Assembly: GCA_964389575.1 (NCBI GenBank)
Contig: CAYMFF010000032.1
Span: forward strand, 1 to 31,474
Direction: 5' to 3'
Length of the DNA: 31,474 nucleotides
Source: JAGNRR01 sp964389575
GTDB taxonomy: Bacteria > Bacteroidota > Bacteroidia > Chitinophagales > Chitinophagaceae
Part shown: piece after piece, positions 1 through 8,114 of the stretch
Position numbering within the stretch: the first letter of the stretch is position 1
Layout: every line of letters begins with the position of its first letter
Position numbers and translations under genes: made by a program
The notes under the pieces: generated by a model
Told to the model about the DNA's origin: nothing
The model's database searches: none
What the model saw: only the letters and a program-made list of their open reading frames with translations

Positions 1-1067
1 TTCACCCATTCTAAATGTTCGTGCAAAGATGCCAAAACTCGATCTGCAATTAAGTGATAGAATATAGTGGGTTCATTATTTACTTGAGCATTTTGTAAAG
101 CATTATAATATTCTTGTTTTGCACCCGGGTCGCCTTTTACGATTGTCAGGGTGTAGCCATATTGCATAAGAATAAAATTCATAACCAAGCGAGAAGTACG
201 TCCGTTACCATCAATAAATGGATGAATAGTAAGTAGTCGTTCATGCATTTCTGCTGCTAAAATTACAGGGTGCATGTTATTTTTCTGCCGATTGTAATGC
301 ACGATGTAATCTTCCATAAGCTTATCCAGCATATAGGGTTGCGGTGGTTTATGCTCACTACCACTTATCATCACCGGTACATTGCGCCATACACCCGCAT
401 TTGGACTATCAATTGATTTTAAAACGAGCTGGTGCAAATTCTTTACAAGTCGTAAATCAAGAGGTGTTTTTTCTTGAACGATTTTAATTAAAAAATCTAT
501 AGCTTCACTATGATTAACTGCCTCTAGATGCTCGCGCATACTTTTACCATCAACTGTAATTCCTTCATGAATAACCAAGTGCGTTTCTTGAAGGGTCAGC
601 GTATTGCCTTCAATTTGATTACTGTTGAATGTATATTTTATATTAAAATATTCTTTAAGCTTTGCTAAATGCGTTTTATCCAACGGTCTTTTCTTATTCC
701 ACTCTTGTTGCAATTCATCGATAGCATCCAATTTTTTTTGAATAGCACTATCTATTTCAGGAACATTAAAGGTGTTAGTAGAAGTGAGATATTCAATTCT
801 ATCTTCGGCTAGTAATAATATTTCTTCTGCGGCTTGTTCGTATTGTAATAAGTCTACTATTTTATTAGCAAGTACTTCTTTGCGAATCTGAGCTAGATCT
901 AACTCCAAAACACGAGAAAGTTCTTTGCTATGCTTCTGCGATATATTTCGTTTCCCATTTTCATATTTAGAAATCAAGGCTTGATCAATACCGGTTTTTA
1001 GCCCAAGGGCTTTCATGCTTAGACCAAGTTCTTTTCTCTTTTTTCGTATTCTATTCTCAATATACAT
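1..1067 (-). CDS. HTH-Fic protein (partial, C-terminus beyond window)
   Basis: Likely Fic-type adenylyltransferase (AMPylase) that modifies a target protein hydroxyl using ATP. 355 codons are readable from the ATG at 1067 before the window edge. Residues 1-57 form an XRE-type helix-turn-helix (motif DQALISKYENGKRN). The Fic core motif is complete at residues 282-293, HPFIDGNGRTSR, matching HxFx(D/E)GNGRxxR with catalytic His282. Residues 149-154, SNQIEG, match the inhibitory helix [S/T]xxxE[G/N] on the N-terminal side of the Fic core, which makes it a class II, self-inhibited Fic protein; Glu153 would block ATP binding. The fused HTH suggests autoregulation or a DNA-linked role, but the target is not visible. 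The gene is divergent from the next one and has its own candidate promoter. Only the last few residues should be missing. The family call is firm; the substrate is unknown. Confidence 0.92.
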   Translation of the reverse strand, partial: MYIENRIRKKRKELGLSMKALGLKTGIDQALISKYENGKRNISQKHSKELSRVLELDLAQIRKEVLANKIVDLLQYEQAAEEILLLAEDRIEYLTSTNTFNVPEIDSAIQKKLDAIDELQQEWNKKRPLDKTHLAKLKEYFNIKYTFNSNQIEGNTLTLQETHLVIHEGITVDGKSMREHLEAVNHSEAIDFLIKIVQEKTPLDLRLVKNLHQLVLKSIDSPNAGVWRNVPVMISGSEHKPPQPYMLDKLMEDYIVHYNRQKNNMHPVILAAEMHERLLTIHPFIDGNGRTSRLVMNFILMQYGYTLTIVKGDPGAKQEYYNALQNAQVNNEPTIFYHLIADRVLASLHEHLEWV

Positions 1068-1085
1068 GACTATTTAATTCAATGA

Positions 1086-1116
1086 CAAAATTAGTCATAT
1101 TTTGCCTTTCTTCAAA
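1086..1116 (-). promoter_or_regulatory. Bacteroidota-type promoter for the Fic gene
   Basis: Read on the minus strand there is TAATTTTG (1093-1086), a perfect TAnnTTTG -7 element, and TTTG (1116-1113) as the -33 element, with 19 bases between them. The ATG lies 18 bases downstream, giving a predicted leader of about 12 nt. Inference from consensus only. Confidence 0.5.
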
Positions 1117-1180
1117 ATCTCTTCTAAGCTTTAACATTTTTCAGAACACGAGTTGATTGCAGGGTTTAACTTTATTTATA

Positions 1181-2116
1181 ATGAGAATAGCCTTTTTAAT
1201 GGTTTTGATTAGTCTTCCTTCGTTTCTGCTTGCACAAAACATTGCTGGTTTATACAAACCGGTCAAGAAATCAGGAGATCCACAAGGAGGAGCAATATTT
1301 TTTATTACGGAAGATGATCATTGGGGTGCTATGGCATTTGGAACGGTAAAGTATGGCACTATTGAAATTTTGAATGATTCTTTATTGATTGTCGGACAAT
1401 TGAAACCAAAATCACCTTTTTCTATTTATGGTAGGCATAATTCTTCGATAGGAGATTCCACGCAAATATTCATGTCTGATTTTGCTGATGGTTTGTTTCT
1501 AATCCATTTCGGCGATACCGTAAATGTGCCATTCGCAAAGAATGTTTTCACAAGAAATGCGAATAATTTTTCCTATCCCTATGTTACTCATTTTTCAGGC
1601 TTGAAAAAGTCTATTTCTTTGGCAAGACAAGAAGGTTATGAAGGTGAAGAGTTTCAATTCTTTAATTATTATAATTCAAAAGGATATAATGATTTCGTGA
1701 TTATCAATCACTCAGTCGTCTACTTCCAGCGTGATTATATTATGATGTCTACTGATAGTTTAATTTACAAAATGGGAGAAAAAGAAACAGCTTGGAAAAA
1801 GGTTTCCGATGTTAACCAAGAAGTGAAGAATATGCATCAATATGTTTCAAGTGCAATAAACTATCCGGACACTGTTTTTTTTAGTAGACAATATAAATCA
1901 ATAGCTAAGAAAGACATCGAAAAAGAATGGCGCTATCAAAAGGATAATGATTGCTATAAAAAAATGTCCAACGAAAATAAGGTGCTTAATAAAAGCGAGC
2001 CTGATTTTAACCACCCTAGTATTGTTTATCCTTACATACTTATCAACGACTTTAAGGAGACAAACAGTAGGGCCAAGATTCAATCAAAACCTCTTTTTTC
2101 AACTTCTGAGGATTAA
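1181..2116 (+). CDS. Secreted protein of unknown function
   Basis: Not assigned to a named family. The ATG at 1181 is chosen over a TTG at 1157 because it gives a clean signal peptide (MRIAFLMVLISLPSFLLAQ) with a cut after Ala18. The mature protein starts NIAGLYKP and continues through a beta-rich segment with a YGRHN motif near residue 92; I have the impression of similar 'GLYKP ... YGRHN' secreted proteins in other Bacteroidota, but cannot verify it. There are no later membrane segments, so it is periplasmic or surface-exposed. The last third is polar and Lys-rich. It is divergent from the Fic gene and convergent with the next gene, so it is probably transcribed alone. The 311-residue length and unbroken frame support a real gene. 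Confidence 0.75.
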   Translation: MRIAFLMVLISLPSFLLAQNIAGLYKPVKKSGDPQGGAIFFITEDDHWGAMAFGTVKYGTIEILNDSLLIVGQLKPKSPFSIYGRHNSSIGDSTQIFMSDFADGLFLIHFGDTVNVPFAKNVFTRNANNFSYPYVTHFSGLKKSISLARQEGYEGEEFQFFNYYNSKGYNDFVIINHSVVYFQRDYIMMSTDSLIYKMGEKETAWKKVSDVNQEVKNMHQYVSSAINYPDTVFFSRQYKSIAKKDIEKEWRYQKDNDCYKKMSNENKVLNKSEPDFNHPSIVYPYILINDFKETNSRAKIQSKPLFSTSED

Positions 2117-2259
2117 AGGTATTGCAGGAGTCTTCTAACAAAGAAGCCAGAGAGCAACTAGGACAACACAAATAAACAAGAATAACACATCCGCTTTCTC
2201 CACTCGCATATTACTATAAACGTAGTTGAGTATTCAGTCGTTAGTGTATTAACTAAGGC

Positions 2260-3522
2260 TTAAGTTTTTTGTGGTTTTTTCTTAGCCGCTGGAAACAATA
2301 CATTGTTTAGTATTAACCTATAGCCTGGCGAATTAGGGTGTAATTCCAAATCGGTTTTAGGATCGCCTACTTGGTGCGTATGATCTTCTGGGTCATGACC
2401 ACCATAGAATGTCCAAGTTCCTTTTCCATAATCACCATGAATATATCGCGCTTCTCCTGAGCTTTTTCTGTCACCAAGAATTAGGACGCTGCTTTTTAAT
2501 GTAGATTTTCTAAAAGAAGTAGTTTGACCCATAAAACCTTTAACTGTGGTGGTATGATTTTGAGTCAACATGCTAGGCACAGGATCAAATTTAGCTGAGA
2601 ATGTAAATAAATTAAAGTAATCTGATTTGAATGGTACCCGACGAGTTTGAGTCATATCAATGTTAGAATACTCGTACTCATATGGGTTTTTCTTTAACTG
2701 AAAATCTTTGAAGGCAAAGGTGCGTCCAAAATCTAGCATACTTTGCGCATTTGGATTCGGTGCATCGCCATCATACATTTTATCACATATATCTGTGCCT
2801 TCAGCGGCCAATGCAATATCATAACTATCTGTTGCACTACACATGGCAAAAAGATAACCGCCTCCACCAACAAATGCTTTTATTTTTTTTGCAACTGCCA
2901 GCTTTAATTGAGAAACTTTTTTAAAGCCATGCTTTCTAGCTTTTGCTTCATTTAATTTTTGGTCGTTTTTATACCATTCCGCATTTCGGAATGCAGCATA
3001 AAATTTTCCGTATTGACCAGTGAAATCTTCGTGATGTAAGTGCATCCAATCATACTTTACTAATTGGTCTTCAAGTACTTCATCATCATACACTTTGTCA
3101 AACGGTATTTCAGCATAAGTTAATACCATAGTCACGGCATCATCCCAAGGTTGTTTGCCTTCTGGTGTATAAACACATATTTTAGGTAATTTATCCAACC
3201 GTACAATATCCTTATTAGCATCTGGGTCCGAAATTTCTTGAAGGATTAAAGTGTATTTGGCATCAGGAATTATCTCATAACTGATATCCCGTATTTTGCA
3301 TTCTTTCTCCAGCTCAGCATAATGGTCAAAAACAAAACTACCTCCACGATAATTTAGGAGCCAATCAACTTTAACGGCTTTGCCCAATGTGAAATAAGCA
3401 ATTCCATAAGCCTTCAAATGATTTCTTTGTGACTTGACATCCATGGGGATTAGAATTTTGGATGCTTGTATTTGCAGTACCAAAATCGTAAAAATAGCTG
3501 TTATCAATGTGCGTCTAAGCAT
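2260..3522 (-). CDS. Exported GATase1-like protein ('asparagine synthetase B' of Bacteroidota)
   Basis: This 420-residue protein resembles a widespread Bacteroidota family that databases often call asparagine synthetase B. The sequence does not support that name: there is no N-terminal Cys2 nucleophile, no Ntn-type amidotransferase domain and no ATP-pyrophosphatase motif. Instead it has a signal peptide (residues 1-20) followed by SKILIPMD, and a nucleophile-elbow-like GGGGYLFAMCSATDS around Cys228, with FYGGHDPEDHTH near residue 375, as in class I glutamine-amidotransferase/ThuA-like folds. I infer a periplasmic hydrolase or a binding protein of that fold; the substrate is unknown. The gene is convergent with 1181-2116 and divergent from the AraC gene. 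A weak TAATTTTG lies only a few bases upstream of the start (3535-3528). Confidence 0.8.
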   Translation of the reverse strand: MLRRTLITAIFTILVLQIQASKILIPMDVKSQRNHLKAYGIAYFTLGKAVKVDWLLNYRGGSFVFDHYAELEKECKIRDISYEIIPDAKYTLILQEISDPDANKDIVRLDKLPKICVYTPEGKQPWDDAVTMVLTYAEIPFDKVYDDEVLEDQLVKYDWMHLHHEDFTGQYGKFYAAFRNAEWYKNDQKLNEAKARKHGFKKVSQLKLAVAKKIKAFVGGGGYLFAMCSATDSYDIALAAEGTDICDKMYDGDAPNPNAQSMLDFGRTFAFKDFQLKKNPYEYEYSNIDMTQTRRVPFKSDYFNLFTFSAKFDPVPSMLTQNHTTTVKGFMGQTTSFRKSTLKSSVLILGDRKSSGEARYIHGDYGKGTWTFYGGHDPEDHTHQVGDPKTDLELHPNSPGYRLILNNVLFPAAKKKPQKT

Positions 3523-3564
3523 ATCATCAAAATTAAATGTATAAGCTTAATAAAAACGTTAAAC

Positions 3565-3597
3565 TTTGACTCATAAGAATTCCCAGAACTACATTTG
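3565..3597 (+). promoter_or_regulatory. Bacteroidota-type promoter for the AraC gene
   Basis: TTTG at 3565-3568 and TACATTTG at 3590-3597 (perfect TAnnTTTG) are separated by 21 bases. The ATG at 3605 is only 7 bases further on, so the mRNA would be leaderless or nearly so. Confidence 0.5.
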
Positions 3598-3604
3598 CAA
3601 TTAG

Positions 3605-4348
3605 ATGAAAAGTGATTGGTTGGAAATAAAAAATGGCTTGCGTTATCAGCTTTCGGCCAGTGCTAGTTTGCAAGAAGATTTTGTCGCCATAAAGGATTTT
3701 GAAGATTCTTTGCATTTTTGTTTTCAATATTCGGGAGTGGAATGTGTGGTTGTTGACCCAGACAATCCACTCAGTAGTAATCTAATTTTTGATGTAAGTA
3801 AAGGTTTTCTAGAAAATATTGAAGTTGGATTTTCTGATAAGTTAAGTGAGCTGAATCGAACTGACTTGTGTTGTAATATGCAAGTGCATCTCCACGAGAT
3901 CTTAAAGTCAAAAAATAAAGGAGTTCGACAGAGAGTGTTTGTAGAAAGTAAGTTTTTACAATTATTACTTTGCATTGAAGAAGAAGCAAAAAGCAATAAT
4001 CAAGATTGCTCGAATTGTAAATTTCTTTCAAGGCCAGAAGAAAGGTTGAAGTTAGAACGAGCGCTTTCTATCCTAAATGAATCTATTGGGAAATCAATTA
4101 CAATCCCTAGTTTATCTAGACAAGTCGGGATTAATGAATGCTATTTGAAAAAAGGTTTCAAAGAGATGTTCGGAAAAACAATCTTTATGCATCTTCAAGA
4201 ATTACGAATGCAACGTGCGAAGGTGCTATTGAAAGAAGAAGTAAGCGTGACCGAAGTGGCGGCTGAGGTTGGTTATGCTAGTATCAGTAGTTTTAGCACA
4301 GCTTTTAAAAAGAAAGTTGGTGTATTGCCGACGGAATATGTAGTTTAA
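3605..4348 (+). CDS. AraC-family transcriptional regulator
   Basis: DNA-binding regulator of 247 residues. Residues 150-247 are a complete AraC/XylS double helix-turn-helix: the first HTH covers ITIPSLSRQVGINECYLKKG and the second VSVTEVAAEVGYASISSFST, followed by the usual FKKKVGVLPTEY ending. Residues 1-145 form an N-terminal domain without a clear cupin motif, comparable in layout to PchR-type regulators of siderophore receptors. It lies 71 bp upstream of a FecA-like receptor on the same strand, so the receptor gene is the likely target and an iron chelate or its uptake state the likely signal (inference). The DNA-binding family is certain; the effector is not visible. Confidence 0.93.
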   Translation: MKSDWLEIKNGLRYQLSASASLQEDFVAIKDFEDSLHFCFQYSGVECVVVDPDNPLSSNLIFDVSKGFLENIEVGFSDKLSELNRTDLCCNMQVHLHEILKSKNKGVRQRVFVESKFLQLLLCIEEEAKSNNQDCSNCKFLSRPEERLKLERALSILNESIGKSITIPSLSRQVGINECYLKKGFKEMFGKTIFMHLQELRMQRAKVLLKEEVSVTEVAAEVGYASISSFSTAFKKKVGVLPTEYVV

Positions 4349-4419
4349 TTTCCCATTTGATAAAGTCTTTTTTCTAAAATCGTAAACGGTTATAACTGGG
4401 TTTATTCCACTTTTGTGGC

Positions 4420-6624
4420 ATGAAAAAACAGCATTTTCTATTTGTTATAATACTTTTCTTGCCTGCAATTTGTTTTTCGCAAATGGATACTTCTAGCACA
4501 AGTTTGAGAAAAGTAAAAATCAATTCTGCTACTGGTGGAAGTTCAGCAATTTTTAAACTTCCAGGTTCTGCTCATTATTTAGGCCGCGTTGAGTTACAAA
4601 AACTAAAACAAGGAGATGTAAATAGAATGCTCAAACAGGTTCCAGGTGTCAATATTCAAGAAGAAGATGGTTTTGGATTAAGACCCAATATTGGTTTGCG
4701 TGGTGTAGGGAGCGAAAGAAGTAGTAAGATTACAATTATGGAAGACGGAATTCTTATGGCACCTGCAGCTTATGCTGCGCCCAGTGCTTATTATTTTCCT
4801 GTTGCAGCAAGAATGCAAGCGATAGAAATTGTAAAAGGGAGCAGTCAGATTAGATTTGGTCCTAATACCAATGGTGGGGTAATTAATCTCATGAGCACGG
4901 CGATACCCAACACCTTTCAAGGAATGCTTTCTAGCTCTATTGGCAATTTTGGGAATAGAAGTTTGCATACTTATGCAGGTGGTAAGTTTAATCGAGTTGG
5001 TTTTTTAGTAGAAAGTTATCAAGCTAAATCTACCGGTTTTAAGGAGCTGCCCAATGATGGGAACACAGGGTTTTCTGTTCAAGATTATCTCATAAAATTG
5101 AGTTTTGAAAGTAAAAAGAAGAGTAGGCATTTTCAGCGAATCGAACTTAAGGTAGCGGAGAATTCACAATTGGCGAATGAAACCTATTTAGGAATTGCAG
5201 AAAATGATTTTATTAAAAATCCTTACCAACGATACACTGCATCTCAACTAGATCAGATTGATTTGAAGCATCGTCAATATGTCCTAAGTCATTCTTTGGC
5301 TATTTCTAAAAATCTACAACTTCAGTCCTCAATATATCGTTCTGATTTTGACAGAAACTGGTATAAGTTAGACAAAGTATATGATTCATTAGGAACTAGC
5401 CAATCAATAGGTTCGATATTTAGTCAAGGGTTACTACCATATGTCGATATTCTAAAAGGACAATCAGTTGGGGCATTGGATTTAAAGGCCAATAATCGCT
5501 CGTATTATTCTCAGGGAGTTCAAACTATGTTAACCGGTAGTTTTGCTAAAAAAGATATGAAACATGATTTTGTGGTAGGTATACGCTTGCACCAGGATGC
5601 CATGGATCGTTTTCAGTGGAAGGATCGGTATAGTGTAAACAATGATCAAATTAGTTTGACCCAAGCAGGTTTAGCCGGTACGGAAAGTAATCGAATTCAA
5701 AAAGCAAATGCTTTTAGTACCTATTTGCAATATCAGTTAGGATATAAGAAATGGAAATTTATTCCTGGAGTACGATATGAGAATATACAATTTAATAAAA
5801 TAGATTATGGAACGGCTGATACTGAAAGACTAGGCTTGAATGCAAAGGAAACCAAAAATTCGAATTATGTTCTTTTGCCAGGACTTGGGGTTTCGTACTC
5901 GGCGACAAGCAACTGGGTATTTATTGGAGGATTGCATAAAGGGTTTTCGCCGGCTGGATTTACAGAAGAAGCTATAGCTGAGACTAGCTGGAATAGTGAA
6001 ATTGGTTTCCGTTATAGAAAAAAATCAATCAAGGCGAGTACAATTCTTTTTTATGCGAATTATGATAATTTGTTAGGAGCAGATAATGTAAGCGCAGGCG
6101 GAACAGGGAGTGGTGAACTTTTTAATGGCGGTGAAGCACGAGCCTGGGGCGCAGAGACTAGTTTCTCTTATAGTCTTCTTCAAAATGTAACAGATAAATT
6201 TGCCTTGCCTATTGGACTAAATTATACTTACACACAAGCTAGATTTCTCTCTGATTTTGACAGTGATTTTGCTGGTTGGGGCAGTGTTGAGGCAAACGAT
6301 GATTTACCGTATTTGCCCAATCATCAGTTAGGTGTTACCCTTTCACTTATAACAAAAAAGTTCTCCTTTAATTATAATTTTAAATGGCAAAGCGAAATGT
6401 TAGCGGTGGCAGGACAATTAAGTGATGTAAATGCTGTTTCGATTCCTGATTTTTCTACTTCCGATTTTTCAGCGAGTTACGATTTACACAAAAAAGTTCA
6501 ACTTTTTGGGAATGTTTTGAACATCTTTAATCAAAAAAATATTGTCGCTATGCGACCGGCTGGTTTGCGTCCTAATTTGGCTCGTAACTTTAATGTCGGG
6601 GTGAAAGTTAGTTTTGGTAAATAA
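4420..6624 (+). CDS. TonB-dependent receptor, FecA-like
   Basis: Outer-membrane transporter of 734 residues energised by TonB-ExbBD. Signal peptide at residues 1-20 (ending ICFSQ), plug domain at roughly 45-165, then a 22-strand-type barrel. The plug carries PGVNIQEEDGFGLRPNIGLRG, the characteristic FecA-family segment, followed by GSERSSKITIMEDG and an IEIVKGSSQIRFGPNTNGG stretch that closes the plug. The barrel ends in NIFNQKNIVAMRPAGLRPN and a short terminal strand. There is no N-terminal carboxypeptidase-regulatory extension, so it is not SusC-like. The preceding AraC gene supports regulated uptake of a ferric chelate such as ferric citrate or a siderophore; substrate specificity cannot be read from sequence alone. 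A weak -7-like CACTTTTG lies at 4408-4415. Confidence 0.93.
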   Translation: MKKQHFLFVIILFLPAICFSQMDTSSTSLRKVKINSATGGSSAIFKLPGSAHYLGRVELQKLKQGDVNRMLKQVPGVNIQEEDGFGLRPNIGLRGVGSERSSKITIMEDGILMAPAAYAAPSAYYFPVAARMQAIEIVKGSSQIRFGPNTNGGVINLMSTAIPNTFQGMLSSSIGNFGNRSLHTYAGGKFNRVGFLVESYQAKSTGFKELPNDGNTGFSVQDYLIKLSFESKKKSRHFQRIELKVAENSQLANETYLGIAENDFIKNPYQRYTASQLDQIDLKHRQYVLSHSLAISKNLQLQSSIYRSDFDRNWYKLDKVYDSLGTSQSIGSIFSQGLLPYVDILKGQSVGALDLKANNRSYYSQGVQTMLTGSFAKKDMKHDFVVGIRLHQDAMDRFQWKDRYSVNNDQISLTQAGLAGTESNRIQKANAFSTYLQYQLGYKKWKFIPGVRYENIQFNKIDYGTADTERLGLNAKETKNSNYVLLPGLGVSYSATSNWVFIGGLHKGFSPAGFTEEAIAETSWNSEIGFRYRKKSIKASTILFYANYDNLLGADNVSAGGTGSGELFNGGEARAWGAETSFSYSLLQNVTDKFALPIGLNYTYTQARFLSDFDSDFAGWGSVEANDDLPYLPNHQLGVTLSLITKKFSFNYNFKWQSEMLAVAGQLSDVNAVSIPDFSTSDFSASYDLHKKVQLFGNVLNIFNQKNIVAMRPAGLRPNLARNFNVGVKVSFGK

Positions 6625-6675
6625 TTAGTGCTCAAATTGAGTATTAAGAATAGCTGACATAATGATTTCTAGCTA

Positions 6676-6706
6676 GTTTTATAGAAGTATTGATAAATCA
6701 TAAAAC
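6676..6706. terminator. Inverted repeat between convergent genes, possible terminator
   Basis: GTTTTAT (6676-6682) and ATAAAAC (6700-6706) form a 7-bp stem with a 17-base loop, located between the ends of the receptor gene and the minus-strand operon. It is AT-rich with a long loop, so termination is only a possibility. Confidence 0.25.
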
Positions 6707-6708
6707 CA

Positions 6709-6978
6709 CTAACCCCAAGAATTAAATTTAAGAAACGCGAGTGCCAGAATTAAGCCAGTTGAATATGCTACTATCCTGAAATAAGGTGGAAGTTTTTCAT
6801 TACGAGATTTGCCAATTAGCACAATTAGAAATCCAATTATCCAAGTTAAAAAGGCTAAAATACCAACCGAATATATGATAATAAAATTCTCAAAACCTAG
6901 CAGCGCATTTCCGTTAAGAGGATCAGCACTAGAATTTTTGCCTAGAAGTACTAAGAAAAAGAATAATATTTTATTCAT
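6709..6978 (-). CDS. Small membrane protein, unknown
   Basis: 89 residues. A hydrophobic N-terminal segment (residues 1-18, KILFFFLVLLG) could be a signal peptide ending near SSA, followed by two membrane spans at about 31-55 (IIIYSVGILAFLTWIIGFLIVLIG) and 68-84, with a short positive loop KSRNEKLPPYFR between them. Its ATG overlaps the stop codon of the upstream gene by one base (TAATG), which points to translational coupling with the repeat protein. No family is recognised. The coupling suggests it works with the repeat protein, for example as a membrane partner, but nothing in the sequence shows how. Confidence 0.65.
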   Translation of the reverse strand: MNKILFFFLVLLGKNSSADPLNGNALLGFENFIIIYSVGILAFLTWIIGFLIVLIGKSRNEKLPPYFRIVAYSTGLILALAFLKFNSWG

Positions 6979-8075
6979 TAGTATTCCTCACCATTAGCAA
7001 AAACCTTAAATCGGTTGAAGCCAACTTTATATTGTAGTACATCGTAATCTAATCTGAAATCAGCCACGGTTTGGTTCGTTACATTATAGGCCTTGCCCGC
7101 AGAGAACAAGCGCAACATATTTGCCTGATTAGTATACGCCAACGATTTGTATTGCATCTGCAAGTTCGGTGGGTAATAGTTTTCCATTACTTCCGTATCG
7201 CCCTCATAAAATACTTTGAAAAAACCGTTGACAGCTTCGTAGGCTACTAAGAAATCTTTTACCTGATATTGTGGTTCATAAAAACCCATATTGTACATCT
7301 TGCCGTCGTAAAATATTTTGAATTTCCCCTCATAATTTACAAAGGCAACTAAGTTATCACCTACTTGATAGGACTTCGGTGCAAAAGCATCAATCTTATA
7401 CGTTTGGCCTTTGAAGAAAATTTTAAATTGATTGTTTATATCAGTATAAGCAATCGTATTTCTTCCAACTTGAAAATCATTCACCTGTTGTTCCTCTAGC
7501 GTAAAAACTTCATTGTGATAAAACGCTTTGAACACATCGTTGAAATTAATATAAGCACCAATGTTATCCGATGCTTTTACATTCGTTGAAAACGGGAAAT
7601 CATCGCCTTTTAATAAGTAGGTTTCTAGTTCAGTAATTTCTCCCTTGTAGTAGCCATTAAATGTTGTTCGATTAATGTCATAAAACATGACCACACTATC
7701 TCCCATGGCAAAATCTCTGCAAAGACCCGAAAGTAATTTTACATCATTCCCATCAATAACTGATATCATATTAGCACTTCTATAAAGTACAAGATTATCC
7801 GTCATTTGAAATTGTACAGTATATAGATTTTCATTAATGGTGGTAATAACTCCCTCGCGATACAATTTAAAATTTCGTTGGTTATCTATAAAGGCAATTG
7901 AGTTTTTTCCGATTTTGTAATCTACAGGAGTTAAATGATCTAATTTATTTATGGCACCATTATCAAAAGCATAAAACTCCTGACGTACATCTACATAAGC
8001 AGAATAAGGCTGCGCAAAACCGCATAATCCAAGAAAAGCGAAAAATGCCGTTAGTATGATTGATTTAAAATTCAT
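6978..8075 (-). CDS. Secreted protein built of about ten 35-residue repeats
   Basis: The ATG at 8075 is preferred to a TTG two codons upstream, because it starts a good signal peptide (MNFKSIILTAFFAFLGLCGFAQ). The rest of the 365-residue protein is almost entirely tandem units of about 35 residues, with an approximate consensus of YQVGDNLVAF, a 3-5 residue variable turn, F-K-(I/V/L)-F-(Y/F)-x-G, then xxYxh and a Pro-containing linker. The clearest units are at about 185-290 (QVGRNTIAYTDINNQFKIFF, QVGDNLVAFVNYEGKFKIFY, QVKDFLVAYEAVNGFFKVFY). Each unit predicts about four beta-strands, as in a beta-propeller or beta-solenoid (inference). It does not match the WG repeat, which is also short. It lies 39 bp downstream of the DUF58 gene and is coupled to the small membrane protein after it. 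Exported; function unknown. Confidence 0.82.
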   Translation of the reverse strand: MNFKSIILTAFFAFLGLCGFAQPYSAYVDVRQEFYAFDNGAINKLDHLTPVDYKIGKNSIAFIDNQRNFKLYREGVITTINENLYTVQFQMTDNLVLYRSANMISVIDGNDVKLLSGLCRDFAMGDSVVMFYDINRTTFNGYYKGEITELETYLLKGDDFPFSTNVKASDNIGAYINFNDVFKAFYHNEVFTLEEQQVNDFQVGRNTIAYTDINNQFKIFFKGQTYKIDAFAPKSYQVGDNLVAFVNYEGKFKIFYDGKMYNMGFYEPQYQVKDFLVAYEAVNGFFKVFYEGDTEVMENYYPPNLQMQYKSLAYTNQANMLRLFSAGKAYNVTNQTVADFRLDYDVLQYKVGFNRFKVFANGEEY

Positions 8076-8114
8076 GTTCAATTTTATAAATTTAAGCTAT
8101 TCTAAGTTAAGATG

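Noticed and set aside
1947..2138. A second plus-strand frame overlapping the end of the secreted protein at 1181-2116, as a sign of a frameshift
   Set aside because: The main frame ends with a normal stop and a plausible C-terminus, and I know no homologue that would continue in the other frame.
2239..2246. CGTTAGTG, similar to the core of the cassette repeat at the right end
   Set aside because: Only 8 bases match, the GGCA part is missing, and it does not touch a start or stop codon, so chance is the better explanation.
4381..4419. Fur box or AraC operator before the FecA-like receptor gene
   Set aside because: No convincing inverted or direct repeat of the needed length is present in this short gap.
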